A DNA stretch of 64,000 nucleotides, from assembly GCF_006715765.1 (NCBI RefSeq), contig NZ_VFNV01000001.1, forward strand, positions 2,232,001-2,296,000, in the 5' to 3' direction. The translations under genes were made by a program, and so were the position numbers. Under the pieces are notes generated by a model that was not told the DNA's origin, made no database searches, and was given only the letters and a program-made list of their open reading frames with translations. Below are positions 48,170 to 58,044 of the stretch, piece by piece. Position 1 is the stretch's first letter. Each line of letters starts with the position of its first letter. This DNA comes from Rarobacter incanus (GTDB lineage Bacteria; Actinomycetota; Actinomycetes; Actinomycetales; Cellulomonadaceae).

Positions 48170-50314
48170 TTGGCAACGACAGCACAGCGCGTAGACGAGA
48201 CGGCGGACCTTGATTATCACGCCCTCAACGCCATGCTCAACCTCTATGGGCCGGACGGCAAGATCCAGTTCGATAAGGACAAATTGGCCGCTCGCCAGTA
48301 TTTCTTGCAGCACGTCAACCAGAACACCGTGTTCTTCCACTCGCTGCGCGAGAAACTGAACTATCTGGTGGAAAACCACTACTACGAGGCGCGCGTCCTG
48401 GATCAGTACAGCGCCGAGTTCATCAAGTCGCTCTTCGAGCAGGCTTACGCCAAGAAGTTCCGCTTCGAGACCTTCCTCGGTGCATTCAAGTACTACACGT
48501 CCTACACGCTCAAGACCTTCGATGGCCAGCGATACCTAGAACGCTTCGAGGACCGCGTATGTATGGTCGCTCTCGCGCTTGCGCAGGGCGACGAGAACCT
48601 TGCCCGCAACTACGTCGAAGAAATCATCTCCGGAAGGTTCCAACCGGCAACGCCGACCTTCTTGAACCTGGGTAAGGCACAGCGCGGCGAGGCCGTGTCG
48701 TGCTTCTTGCTGCGCATTGAAGACAACATGGAGTCGATCGCGCGCGGGATCAACTCCGCGTTGCAACTCTCCAAGCGCGGCGGCGGCGTCGCTCTCTTGC
48801 TGAGCAACCTGCGCGAGCAGGGGGCACCCATCAAGAAGATCGAGAACCAGTCTTCCGGGGTGATCCCGGTAATGAAGCTGCTCGAGGATTCGTTCTCTTA
48901 TGCCAATCAGCTCGGTGCGCGCCAGGGGGCGGGCGCGGTGTATTTGCACGCCCATCACCCGGACATCATGCGCTTCCTCGACACCAAACGGGAGAACGCG
49001 GACGAGAAAATCCGCATCAAGACCCTCTCGCTCGGCGTTGTGATTCCTGACATCACCTTCGAACTGGCGAAGAAGAACGAGGACATGTACCTCTTCAGCC
49101 CGTACGACGTGGAGCGGATCTACGGCAAGCCGTTTGCGGACATCAACGTTTCGGAGTTGTACCACGAACTGGTCGACGACGGGCGAATCCGCAAGTCAAA
49201 GATCAACGCCCGCGAGTTCTTCCAGACGATCGCAGAATTGCAGTTCGAGTCGGGATACCCGTACGTCATGTTCGAGGACACGGTCAACAAGGCCAACCCG
49301 ATTGCGGGCAAGATCACTCACTCGAACCTGTGCTCCGAGATCCTGCAGGTGTCGACCCCCTCGACCTACAACGCTGACCTCAGCTACGAGCACATCGGAC
49401 GCGACATATCCTGCAACCTCGGCTCGTTGAACATCGCCAAGGCGATGGACTCCCCGGACTTCGGCAAGACGATCGAAACCGCAATCCGTGCGCTCACCGC
49501 TGTCGCGGACCAAACATCGATCGACTCGGTTCCATCGATCAGGCGCGCAAATTCCGAGGGACGCGCGATCGGGCTCGGGCAGATGAATTTGCACGGATAC
49601 CTGGCGCGCGAACGCATACACTACGGCTCCGAAGAGGGCCTTGACTTCACGAATATCTACTTCCTCACCGTTGCCTACCATGCGCTGCGAGCGTCCAATA
49701 AGCTCGCGATCGAGACCGGCAGCGCGTTCGGCGGGTTCGCGGAATCGAAGTACGCCAGCGGCGAGTATTTCGACAAGTACACCGAGCAGGTGTGGGAGCC
49801 GAAGACGGATCGCGTACGCCAACTCTTCGCCGACGCCGGGATCGCGATCCCGACGCAGGACGATTGGCGTGAACTCAAAGCGTCCGTCATGCAGCACGGA
49901 ATCTACAACCAGAACCTGCAGGCCGTGCCGCCAACGGGCTCCATTTCGTATATCAATAACTCGACTTCGTCGATCCACCCGGTCGCTTCGCGGATCGAGA
50001 TTCGCAAGGAGGGCAAGATCGGGCGCGTCTACTACCCGGCCCCGTACCTCACAAACGACAACCTGGAGTACTACCAGGACGCCTACGAAATCGGCTTCGA
50101 GAAAATTGTCGACACTTACGCGCAGGCCACCCAGCACGTCGACCAGGGCCTGAGCCTGACACTGTTCTTCAAGGACACGGCGACCACCCGCGACCTGAAC
50201 CGGGCGCAGATTTACGCGTGGCGCAAGGGAATCAAGACGCTGTACTACATTCGCCTGCGGCAGATGGCACTCGAGGGCACCGAAGTCGAGGGCTGCGTGT
50301 CGTGCATGCTGTAG
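48170..50314 (+). CDS. nrdE: Ribonucleotide reductase class Ib, alpha subunit
   Basis: 714 aa from TTG 48170, an uncommon start backed by GGAGAGA 3-4 bases upstream and by the family N-terminus. Reduces ribonucleoside diphosphates to deoxy forms. Active-site regions: [36 protein letters not shown] and the C-terminal redox pair GCVSCML that is reloaded by NrdH. The activity-regulating ATP cone is absent, as in class Ib. Confidence 0.96.
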   Translation: MATTAQRVDETADLDYHALNAMLNLYGPDGKIQFDKDKLAARQYFLQHVNQNTVFFHSLREKLNYLVENHYYEARVLDQYSAEFIKSLFEQAYAKKFRFETFLGAFKYYTSYTLKTFDGQRYLERFEDRVCMVALALAQGDENLARNYVEEIISGRFQPATPTFLNLGKAQRGEAVSCFLLRIEDNMESIARGINSALQLSKRGGGVALLLSNLREQGAPIKKIENQSSGVIPVMKLLEDSFSYANQLGARQGAGAVYLHAHHPDIMRFLDTKRENADEKIRIKTLSLGVVIPDITFELAKKNEDMYLFSPYDVERIYGKPFADINVSELYHELVDDGRIRKSKINAREFFQTIAELQFESGYPYVMFEDTVNKANPIAGKITHSNLCSEILQVSTPSTYNADLSYEHIGRDISCNLGSLNIAKAMDSPDFGKTIETAIRALTAVADQTSIDSVPSIRRANSEGRAIGLGQMNLHGYLARERIHYGSEEGLDFTNIYFLTVAYHALRASNKLAIETGSAFGGFAESKYASGEYFDKYTEQVWEPKTDRVRQLFADAGIAIPTQDDWRELKASVMQHGIYNQNLQAVPPTGSISYINNSTSSIHPVASRIEIRKEGKIGRVYYPAPYLTNDNLEYYQDAYEIGFEKIVDTYAQATQHVDQGLSLTLFFKDTATTRDLNRAQIYAWRKGIKTLYYIRLRQMALEGTEVEGCVSCML

Positions 50315-50327
50315 TCAGGTTGCGGCC

Positions 50328-51719
50328 GTGACGCCCAAGAACCCGGCCTGGGACGAAATCGAGGAGCGCGAGGCCCCGCGTGACCAGCGCGAGGCGATCC
50401 GCCGGGCGCGCACCTGGGCGGGCAATTCTTCTCCGGTGATGACGGTCGCGGTCGGCGTCGTCCTGCTGACCGTCGTGGCGCCAATAATGCGACTGATTGT
50501 TGGTGAGGCCGTGGCGCATTTCCCAATCGCGGGCGTCATCTTCGGTGCGGTTGTGGGGCAAGTTGCGGCGGTGTTTTGCCTCCTTATCCTCACGGGCCTG
50601 TCGATGCTCGTGTGCGAGGCAGTGGTGAAGTCCCGGGCCCGGCGTGGCACGCTGCGCGCGGTGAGCCCGCAGCCAGCCTTGCCGCCGGCCCGCAAGCTAT
50701 TTCGCACCACATTCGGCGTCGCCGCGGGCACCATCGGCTTCCTGCTGATTCGCGGGGCCACGACGGGCGGCAGCGAGAACGCGGCGGCTTTATTCTCTGC
50801 GTTCTCGGATTCGCCGCGTGCCCCGGCCATCGACGCGGTCATCGGGTTTGTGCTCCTGGCGCTGGGCATGGTTTCGGTCATCGCCCTGGCGGTTTTGGTC
50901 TTGCGCTCATTCGCGCGCGCCTACTATGCCTACGTCGCCAATGGTGTGCAACTGGTCTTGGATCCTGAATGGGCCGCGCGAGCGCCCCGCGTCCTGATGC
51001 GGCCCGCCACCGATGGAAGCGGCGCCACAGTGTCATCGTTCCCGTCGATTCAGATCACCTCGCCCTACGCGCAGGGTGATCCCGCAAGCGGCGCGCCCGG
51101 CCCCGCCGATGTCGCGCGTCGCCGCCGAGAGATGCCGGTAGGTTCACCGCGGTACGCGGCGAACCCACCCGTGGGCGCGATCGCGGCAACCCCCGCGATC
51201 GCGCGCAGCGTCACCGTCTCGCGGCGCACGATGCTGGTGGTCGGTGCCGTCGGCGCGTTGTTAGCTATGAGCGTTTGCATCGTGGTGTCTGTCGCGTTGG
51301 GCTCCATATTCCTGGCGTCCCGGGGTGAAGCGGCCCCCGCTGGTGCCGGACAATCGACTACGATCGGGTCGGTCGTCGAACTCGAACGGGTGGCCCCTAC
51401 CGCAAGCGAAGGCTCGCAACGCCAGGGCTGCCGCGAGATCGTCGGGTACGCGGTGGGCGAGAGTGCGTACGAGGTGGCGGGCTCATCCGTGCGTTACCCG
51501 TGCGATTCGCTGGGGGTGGCGCGTGAGGTTGTTTACCAGGACGGCGCACCCGAGCGCGCCCGGGTGCGCCGCGACAGCGTCGGGGGAGACCTCATCTATG
51601 GTGCTCTGGGGTTCGCCGTGGCCGCGCTCGTGGCGTTGGGCCTTGGCATCTATCTCGCCCGTCGACTGGGGCGCGGCGCGGGGAGCCAGGCGGCACACCG
51701 AGTCGGCGGCGCACAGTGA
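50328..51719 (+). CDS. Six-helix membrane protein within the nrd operon
   Basis: 463 aa from GTG 50328, 13 bases after nrdE. About six membrane helices: near 38-58, 68-95, 127-145, 166-190, 290-320 and 415-440. A hydrophilic segment of about 90 residues lies between helices 4 and 5. A likely external domain lies between the last two helices (TTIGSVVELERVAP ... YPCDSLGVAREVVYQDG) with two cysteines. It recalls the DUF3592 pattern of a beta domain between two helices. No known family was recognised with confidence. Tight spacing to nrdE suggests co-transcription; a link to nucleotide reduction is not evident. Confidence 0.7.
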   Translation: MTPKNPAWDEIEEREAPRDQREAIRRARTWAGNSSPVMTVAVGVVLLTVVAPIMRLIVGEAVAHFPIAGVIFGAVVGQVAAVFCLLILTGLSMLVCEAVVKSRARRGTLRAVSPQPALPPARKLFRTTFGVAAGTIGFLLIRGATTGGSENAAALFSAFSDSPRAPAIDAVIGFVLLALGMVSVIALAVLVLRSFARAYYAYVANGVQLVLDPEWAARAPRVLMRPATDGSGATVSSFPSIQITSPYAQGDPASGAPGPADVARRRREMPVGSPRYAANPPVGAIAATPAIARSVTVSRRTMLVVGAVGALLAMSVCIVVSVALGSIFLASRGEAAPAGAGQSTTIGSVVELERVAPTASEGSQRQGCREIVGYAVGESAYEVAGSSVRYPCDSLGVAREVVYQDGAPERARVRRDSVGGDLIYGALGFAVAALVALGLGIYLARRLGRGAGSQAAHRVGGAQ

Positions 51720-51805
51720 GGGGCAGCGATGTGGCAGGGAGCGCTCGTTCTTAATCGTCGTTGGAAATCGGCACTAAAGTTTGCGTGAAATCGTTAGAAA
51801 GGTAG

Positions 51806-52795
<990 letters not shown>

Positions 52796-52833
52796 GAGCC
52801 CTCTTCTCACCGGTCTTGCTCAAGGCCTGGTCA

Positions 52834-52873
52834 CGCCCCGGATCTGCGAGTCTTCGCAGATCCGGGGCGTTTT
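52834..52873 (+). terminator. Strong intrinsic terminator after nrdF
   Basis: Perfect 16-bp stem, CGCCCCGGATCTGCGA (52834-52849) with TCGCAGATCCGGGGCG (52854-52869), 4-base loop, then TTTT. It ends the nrd operon and is the best intrinsic terminator in the window. Confidence 0.92.
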
Positions 52874-52875
52874 CG

Positions 52876-53240
52876 GGCTCTTCCCGATTGAGGGTGTAAG
52901 GGTGGGTGTTGGCGCTGGGGCGTGTCGGTGAATCGGTAGGTGTCGAGGTCGTCGGGGTGGACGGCTTTGCCGGGTTCAAGACCGCCGCAGCTGAGGAACT
53001 GCCCACCGCGGTCACGGTCATGAATCCGTTCCATGCGGTGCGGTTGGCCGCTGAGGGACTCGATGAGTGCCGCCGACGGGTCCAACAACAGACCCTGTTC
53101 ACCGGCGGCACCCACGTCGCCGTAGTAGCGACCTGGCACGTTTACCAAGACATGATCGACGCCTACCGACGCCCCGACCCCAGTCACGGAATGCAACTGA
53201 CGACCGGCCTCGTCGAGCGTCTCAGTCACAGTGTCCCCAC
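52876..53240 (+). pseudogene. ISL3-family transposase relic
   Basis: GGCTCTTC at 52876-52883 matches the usual terminal repeat of ISL3 elements. In the frame from 52906, VGVDGFAGFKTAAAEELP then VMNPFHAVRL and CRRRVQQQ match the ISL3 DDE domain; the second catalytic position is Asn (VMNPFH) where Asp is usual. The frame then jumps to LFTGGTHVAVVATWHVYQDM IDAYRRPDPSHG, a more C-terminal part, so an internal segment is deleted. No right-hand repeat is seen. Inactive. Confidence 0.75.
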
Positions 53241-53302
53241 CGGCGACTCGGGCCCACGGAATCTGCAACGGGTACACGGGTTCGCGGCCGCGAGGCCCGG
53301 GG

Positions 53303-53677
53303 TTAGCTGGTGCGTACGATCTGCTTGCCGAGCGGCGCCAGCGAAATGGGGATCATCTTGAAGTCGCCCAGACCCAGCGGTATACCCACGATAGTGATAC
53401 ACAGGGCGACGCCTGAAACAAGGTGGCCGAGGGCTAGCCAAATGCCGGCGAAAACAACCCAGATCACGTTCCCAAGGAACGACCCGATGCCCGCGGTCGG
53501 CCTGCCAACGACATCGCGGCCGAACGGCCACAGCGCGTAGGCACCGATGCGGAACGACGCTATGGCCCACGGAATCGTGATGATCGGGATGCAAAGCAGT
53601 ATTCCCGCAGTCACATAGCCAACAAACAGCCAAAATCCGGCCAACACTACCCACAAGACATTGAGGATCGTCTTCAT
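53303..53677 (-). CDS. yccF: YccF-type inner membrane protein
   Basis: 124 aa with start at 53677 (MKTILNVLWVVLAGFWL). Two similar halves, each with a membrane helix pair and the motif NV.WVV.AG.WL..G followed by I.GIP or IITIPWAIASFRIG. This is the duplicated domain of YccF proteins. Function unknown. The frame extends upstream, but this Met fits the family start. Confidence 0.85.
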   Translation of the reverse strand: MKTILNVLWVVLAGFWLFVGYVTAGILLCIPIITIPWAIASFRIGAYALWPFGRDVVGRPTAGIGSFLGNVIWVVFAGIWLALGHLVSGVALCITIVGIPLGLGDFKMIPISLAPLGKQIVRTS

Positions 53678-53714
53678 CTTTTCGATCGTAGTGCCCCATC
53701 TTGGCAATTGGCGG

Positions 53715-53762
53715 GACAAAAGAGCGGGGGGTGGCGGCGCCTAGCGCGCCGCCACCCCCCGC
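53715..53762 (-). terminator. Intrinsic terminator of the FKBP gene
   Basis: Perfect 17-bp stem with 5-base loop, arms 53724-53740 and 53746-53762 (GCGGGGGGTGGCGGCGC and its complement). Read on the minus strand it follows the FKBP gene and is followed by TCTTTTGT. Confidence 0.85.
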
Positions 53763-53777
53763 CGGGCACGGAAACCG

Positions 53778-54842
53778 CTATGAGTCGATGCCCAGGATGT
53801 CCACCACGAAGATCAGCGGTGAGTTCGCGGGAATGGTGCTTTGCGCGGAGTCACCGTAGGCAAGGTCCGCGGGAATGACCAGCAGCACCTGGCTACCAAC
53901 CTTCTGCCCGGCCAGACCCTGCGTCCAGCCACTGATGACGCCGGAAAGCGAGAACGAACTAGGCTCGCCGCGGTCCCACGAGGAATCGAACTGCGTGCAG
54001 TCGAACAACCAGCCGGAGTAGTGCGCGGTGATGGTGTCCGAATCCTTGACGGTGGCGCCATCGCCCTGGATCAGGACCTGGCTGACAAGTTCGGTCGGCG
54101 CGGTGTAGCCGGCGGCGATCGTGACGATCGGCTTGCCGGTGTCGTCCAGCGCCACCGTGGGAAGACCCGAAACCGGGTCAACGGCCTTGCCGGTCGCGCG
54201 CGCCAGGGAGTCCGGCACGTCTTCGGTCGAAACCACGTCGATCACGGCGACCGAGGCGGCCGTCGCGGATGTACCCGTGGTCTCATCGGCCTCGGTGCCG
54301 GGCGCTCCAAGGATGAGCCTGGCTCCGACCTTCTGCCCCACGAACGCGTTGAGCAACCGCGCGTTGAGCGCGGAACTTGTGAGGGTTAGTTCCTCGGGAT
54401 CGGACGTGTACGAGTTATAGGTCGCTTCGCCCGTGTCGGCGGCCACCTGGTAGATGTTGACCGTTATCTTCTGCCCCTTTTTGATTGTCTTGCCGCTTCC
54501 GGCGGAAAGCACCTTCACTGCAAGATCGGAGAACGAGGGCGTCCCATCCAGCTTCACGGTGGGCTGCTTGCCCGACTTACCGGACACCGTTACCTTGTCG
54601 AATTCCGCGAGGTCGGCGTCGCTGGTCCCAGCATCCTCAGTCGTGGAATCGGTTGACGTCGTCTCCCCGGGCGTCGTGGTGCAACCGGCGGACGTGGTGA
54701 CAGCGGTGGCGGACGCGCTCGCCGAGGCGGATTCTGTTGACGTTGCAGAGGTCGACGATGACGAGTCCCCGCTCGCACATCCCGCGAGCACGAGGGTCGC
54801 AGCGACGGCAAGCCCCGCTCCGCGGTACAAAACTGACTTCAT
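53778..54842 (-). CDS. FKBP-type peptidyl-prolyl isomerase lipoprotein, two domains
   Basis: 354 aa with start at 54842; AAGGAAG lies 7 bases upstream. Lipobox LAGC with C22, then a Ser/Thr-rich tether to about 85. A first, diverged FKBP-like domain (about 85-215, VKVLSAGSGKTIKKGQKITVN) is followed by a complete one (about 240-354, ITAHYSGWLFD, then FSLSGVISGWTQGLAGQKVG, AYGD and FVVDILGI). Likely helps fold secreted proteins at the outer membrane face. The first domain lacks most active-site aromatics and may bind clients only. Confidence 0.88.
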   Translation of the reverse strand: MKSVLYRGAGLAVAATLVLAGCASGDSSSSTSATSTESASASASATAVTTSAGCTTTPGETTSTDSTTEDAGTSDADLAEFDKVTVSGKSGKQPTVKLDGTPSFSDLAVKVLSAGSGKTIKKGQKITVNIYQVAADTGEATYNSYTSDPEELTLTSSALNARLLNAFVGQKVGARLILGAPGTEADETTGTSATAASVAVIDVVSTEDVPDSLARATGKAVDPVSGLPTVALDDTGKPIVTIAAGYTAPTELVSQVLIQGDGATVKDSDTITAHYSGWLFDCTQFDSSWDRGEPSSFSLSGVISGWTQGLAGQKVGSQVLLVIPADLAYGDSAQSTIPANSPLIFVVDILGIDS

Positions 54843-55014
54843 TGATGCTTCCTTAAATCGACGAGATCGCCGGCACCACCGGCAAACAGTGACACACGAG
54901 TTAGGCGGGCGCCTACACCCAATCTCGCTCAACGGTACAGGCTAATGCTGTGAGACACAGCCCGAATCCTGGGCGTCGGGCGGGCATCGCGCCCGCAGTT
55001 GCGACAATGGAGGT

Positions 55015-55305
55015 ATGCCGTCATCACGTCGCTCCCGCCGCCGCCCGTACACCAGCGCGCCGCGCGAACTGGACCTCGGCCGTGCGCGCGGGGGGCGCAG
55101 TTCGCTCACCCGCGCCGGCGAGGAATGGATCGTGCAACAGATCCGCGAATCCGCCAAGACGTACGTGTGCCCCGGCTGCGGGAACCAGATACCGGCGGGG
55201 CAGGCGCATGTGGCGGCGTGGCGGGCCGAAACGGTCCTGGGGGCGCGCGACGGGCTTGAGAACCGCCGTCACTGGCACGCGGCGTGCTGGCGGATCGGGC
55301 ACTAA
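55015..55305 (+). CDS. Small Cys/His-rich conserved protein
   Basis: 96 aa from ATG 55015. A basic N-terminus is followed by YVCPGCGNQIPAGQAHVAAW and HWHAACW, a pattern of CxxC and HxxxC that probably binds one zinc ion. Similar small proteins are widespread in actinobacteria, often named ATP/GTP-binding without support. GACAAT at 55003-55008 could be a -10 placing the transcript start on the ATG; the GGAGG at 55009-55013 is too close to the start to work well. Confidence 0.7.
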   Translation: MPSSRRSRRRPYTSAPRELDLGRARGGRSSLTRAGEEWIVQQIRESAKTYVCPGCGNQIPAGQAHVAAWRAETVLGARDGLENRRHWHAACWRIGH

Positions 55306-55351
55306 CGAAACACGCCGGCAAGCAAGGCGAAGACGCACCGACGAACCCCGG

Positions 55352-55409
55352 CGGGGCATGCCTGTGAGCGCGCATTGCGGCGGGGCATGCCTGTGAGCGC
55401 GCATTGCGG
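55352..55409. repeat. 29-bp perfect tandem duplication
   Basis: A 29-bp unit beginning CGGGGCATGCCTGTGAGCGC is present twice without a mismatch (55352-55380 and 55381-55409), between two plus-strand genes. It looks like a recent replication duplication. It lies just ahead of a GACAAT -10-like site (55432-55437) for the next gene. Confidence 0.9.
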
Positions 55410-55486
55410 CGGGTCGCCTGGGTGGCTAGGGGACAATGGGAAGTGGGGGCGGGCCTCGTCCTCAAAATCCACCTACGGGAGAACAC

Positions 55487-56215
55487 GTGACCACCGAAAT
55501 CCGCGCTACGACCGTCCTGCCTGCCCGCAGGGAGGACATCGAACTGCACACCGATGACGGTTTGACGCTGGTCGGGGAACTGGCAACCCCGCTCGATAGG
55601 GCGCCGCGCGCGAGCCTGCTGACTTTGCACCCGCTGCCAACGCACGGCGGCTACATGGATTCGCACGTGCTGCGCAAGGCGGCGTGGCGTCTGCCCGCGC
55701 TCGCGGATGTGGCGGTACTGCGGTTCAACACTCGCGGCACCCATTCCCCGCGCGGCACGTCGCAGGGGGAATTCACCGGCGGTGACCTGGAACGGCACGA
55801 CGTGGCCGCGATGCTCGATTTCGCCGCAGAACGCGCTTTGCCGCGCCAGTGGATCGTCGGGTGGTCGTTCGGAACCGAGCTGACGCTGAAGTATGGGGAC
55901 GACCCGCGCATCGAAGGGGCGATATTGCTTTCGCCCCCGCTGCACCGGGCGACTGATGCCGACCTGGATCGGTGGGATGGGTTTGGCAAGCCGCTCGTCG
56001 TGCTGGTGCCGGAACTTGACGATTATCTGCGGCCGCCGGCGGCGCAGGAGCGCTTCGCGCGCGTGCGCGGGGCGGAACTGATCGCGGTAGATGGCGCCAA
56101 GCACCTGTGGGTGGGTGAAAAAGCGGTGGGACGAGTTCTCAACGAGATCGTTGCGCACGTGGCCCCCGAGGTGCGCGTGCCGCTGCCGACCACCTGGGAG
56201 GGGCCGCTGGGGTAG
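55487..56215 (+). CDS. Alpha/beta hydrolase
   Basis: 242 aa from GTG 55487 with CGGGAGA upstream. Fold motifs: LLTLHPLPTHGGYMDS (oxyanion region), FNTRGTHSPRG, the nucleophile elbow GWSFGTE, and a C-terminal DGAKHLWVG holding the likely catalytic His. Resembles KANL3/Tex30-type or dienelactone-hydrolase-like enzymes; substrate unknown. Confidence 0.82.
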   Translation: MTTEIRATTVLPARREDIELHTDDGLTLVGELATPLDRAPRASLLTLHPLPTHGGYMDSHVLRKAAWRLPALADVAVLRFNTRGTHSPRGTSQGEFTGGDLERHDVAAMLDFAAERALPRQWIVGWSFGTELTLKYGDDPRIEGAILLSPPLHRATDADLDRWDGFGKPLVVLVPELDDYLRPPAAQERFARVRGAELIAVDGAKHLWVGEKAVGRVLNEIVAHVAPEVRVPLPTTWEGPLG

Positions 56216-56241
56216 CGGCCCCTCCCAGGCCGGGTCCTTCG

Positions 56242-57891
56242 TTACTCGGCGTTCTCGGCGTCGTCGCCGGCGCTGTCGTCTGCGTCGGCTTCGATTGCGG
56301 CGGGGCTGGCGCTGCCAGCGGCCGTGGCGCGTGCCGCGGCGTCCGCAAGCGCGCCGCCCCCCAGGAGCGTGCGCAGGTCATTGAGGTGACCGGCGATCGA
56401 ATCGCGTTCGTCGCGCAGCGCGTCCACCTCGCGCTGCACGGAGGTGAGCTCGGCGGCGGCCCGCGCGGCGGCCTCCGAGCGGATCCGCTCGGCATCCGCC
56501 TGCGCCTCGGCAATGATCGCGTCTGCGCGCGATTGCGCTTCGCGCGCAGATTCTTCGCGGAGCGTCGCCGACTTGGCCTCGACCTCTTCGAAGTGCTTGA
56601 GCGCTGCCGCGGCGCGCTGTTCGGCCTCGTTTGCTGTCGCGGTGGCCGACTCCAGAAGCGCCTGCGTCCGTTCCTTCGCCGCCTGCGCGTCGTCGGCTAT
56701 GGCGGCGGCGGCCTGCTCGCGCTCGGCGGCCGCCGCGATATCCGCCTCGTGGCGCTGGCGCCGCGCGGCCGCGTGCATCTCTTCGGCCTGCTTTTGGGCG
56801 TCCTTGAGGTGCTCGCGGGCTTGGGCCAGCGTTTCCTCGGCCTCCTTGCGGGCGGCATCGAGGGTCGCCTGCGTCTCTTCGCGCAGGGTCTTCGCGGTTT
56901 CCTGGGCGGCGGATAGCTCGCCCGCGGCCTGTTCGCGGATTTCGCCTGCCCGCTTGTTGGCCTGATCGATTGCCGCCTGTGCCTCCGCGCGCAAGGAATC
57001 CGCGTTGGCGCGAGCGGCGGCAAGCTGTTCGCTGGCGGCCGCCTGGGCGTTCTCGCGCTCGGACTGCGCGGCGCCAGCCGCGTGCATGCGCACGGCGTCG
57101 GCTTCCTTTTGGCCGGCGGCCAGCAATTCCGCGACTTCGGCTTCCGCCGCCTCGCGGTGCGTTTTTGCCTGATCGGCCGCGTTTTCGCGGATGACCGTCG
57201 CCTCTTCGTTGGCGGCGGCAACGATCTGTTCGGCTTCCTGCCGGGCGTTGGTGACCAGCGCGGTTGCCTCGGACTCGGCGGCAGCCTTCCGCTTCATGAG
57301 CTCGGCCTCAACCTCGGAGTGCCACTGGGCCGTTTGCGTTTCCGCCGTGGACCGGATGCGCGCCGCCTCGCGCTCGGCGCTTTGCCGCATGTCGTCCGCG
57401 GCCTGCTGCGCGGCCTTGGCCTTCGCTTCGGCGGCCTCGTTTGCGGCCGCGATGAGGTGGTCCCGGGTCCTCTCGGCTTCCCGGACCACTTGCTCCGCCT
57501 TGGCCTGCGACTCTTCGGCGAGCCTGTCGGCCTCTTGGCGGGCGGAGCGAAGCAGCGCCTCGGATTGCGCGGTGGCCGACGAAACCAGCGTCGCTGATTG
57601 TTCCTCCGCCGACCGCAGCAGCACCTCGACGCGGGATCCAAGACCGGCGTAGCTGGGCTGATCGACCTCGGCGACCTTGGCGGCGGCTTCTGCCGCCTTC
57701 ATCTTCGCCTGCGCGACCTCGCCTTCGGCGTGCAGGATGCGCTGATCCAGTGTCGCAATGCGAGTTCGGGCATCGTTCAACTGCCGGTCGCTCTCTTCGA
57801 TGCGATTGGTGAGTTTAGCGATAGCCGAATCGACTGGTTCGCGTTCGTATCCCCGAAATGCGAGGGGGAAAGCCGTGCTCTCCTGGGTCAT
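56242..57891 (-). CDS. Long coiled-coil protein, Scy/DivIVA-like scaffold
   Basis: 549 aa with start at 57891 (MTQESTAFPLAFRGYEREPV); AGGAG lies upstream. The N-terminal FRGYEREPVDSAIAKL resembles the DivIVA membrane-targeting start. The rest is almost continuous Ala/Glu/Lys/Arg/Gln heptads (about 30-520) without glycine or proline breaks. Actinobacterial relatives (Scy, FilP, Wag31) organise polar growth or division. Older names such as cellulose-binding protein are not supported by the sequence. Confidence 0.78.
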   Translation of the reverse strand: MTQESTAFPLAFRGYEREPVDSAIAKLTNRIEESDRQLNDARTRIATLDQRILHAEGEVAQAKMKAAEAAAKVAEVDQPSYAGLGSRVEVLLRSAEEQSATLVSSATAQSEALLRSARQEADRLAEESQAKAEQVVREAERTRDHLIAAANEAAEAKAKAAQQAADDMRQSAEREAARIRSTAETQTAQWHSEVEAELMKRKAAAESEATALVTNARQEAEQIVAAANEEATVIRENAADQAKTHREAAEAEVAELLAAGQKEADAVRMHAAGAAQSERENAQAAASEQLAAARANADSLRAEAQAAIDQANKRAGEIREQAAGELSAAQETAKTLREETQATLDAARKEAEETLAQAREHLKDAQKQAEEMHAAARRQRHEADIAAAAEREQAAAAIADDAQAAKERTQALLESATATANEAEQRAAAALKHFEEVEAKSATLREESAREAQSRADAIIAEAQADAERIRSEAAARAAAELTSVQREVDALRDERDSIAGHLNDLRTLLGGGALADAAARATAAGSASPAAIEADADDSAGDDAENAE

Positions 57892-58044
57892 TACCACTCC
57901 TGTAATCCGCTCCCGACATGCGACCACACTAAGGTTATCCCGTCACCCCGCCCAGAAGCTGGGTTCGGCTGCGCGTCGATTCCATTGGTGCAATATGAAC
58001 ACCGGGCGTGCCGGTTCAGGGATTGCCGATACCCTGGTAGGGCA

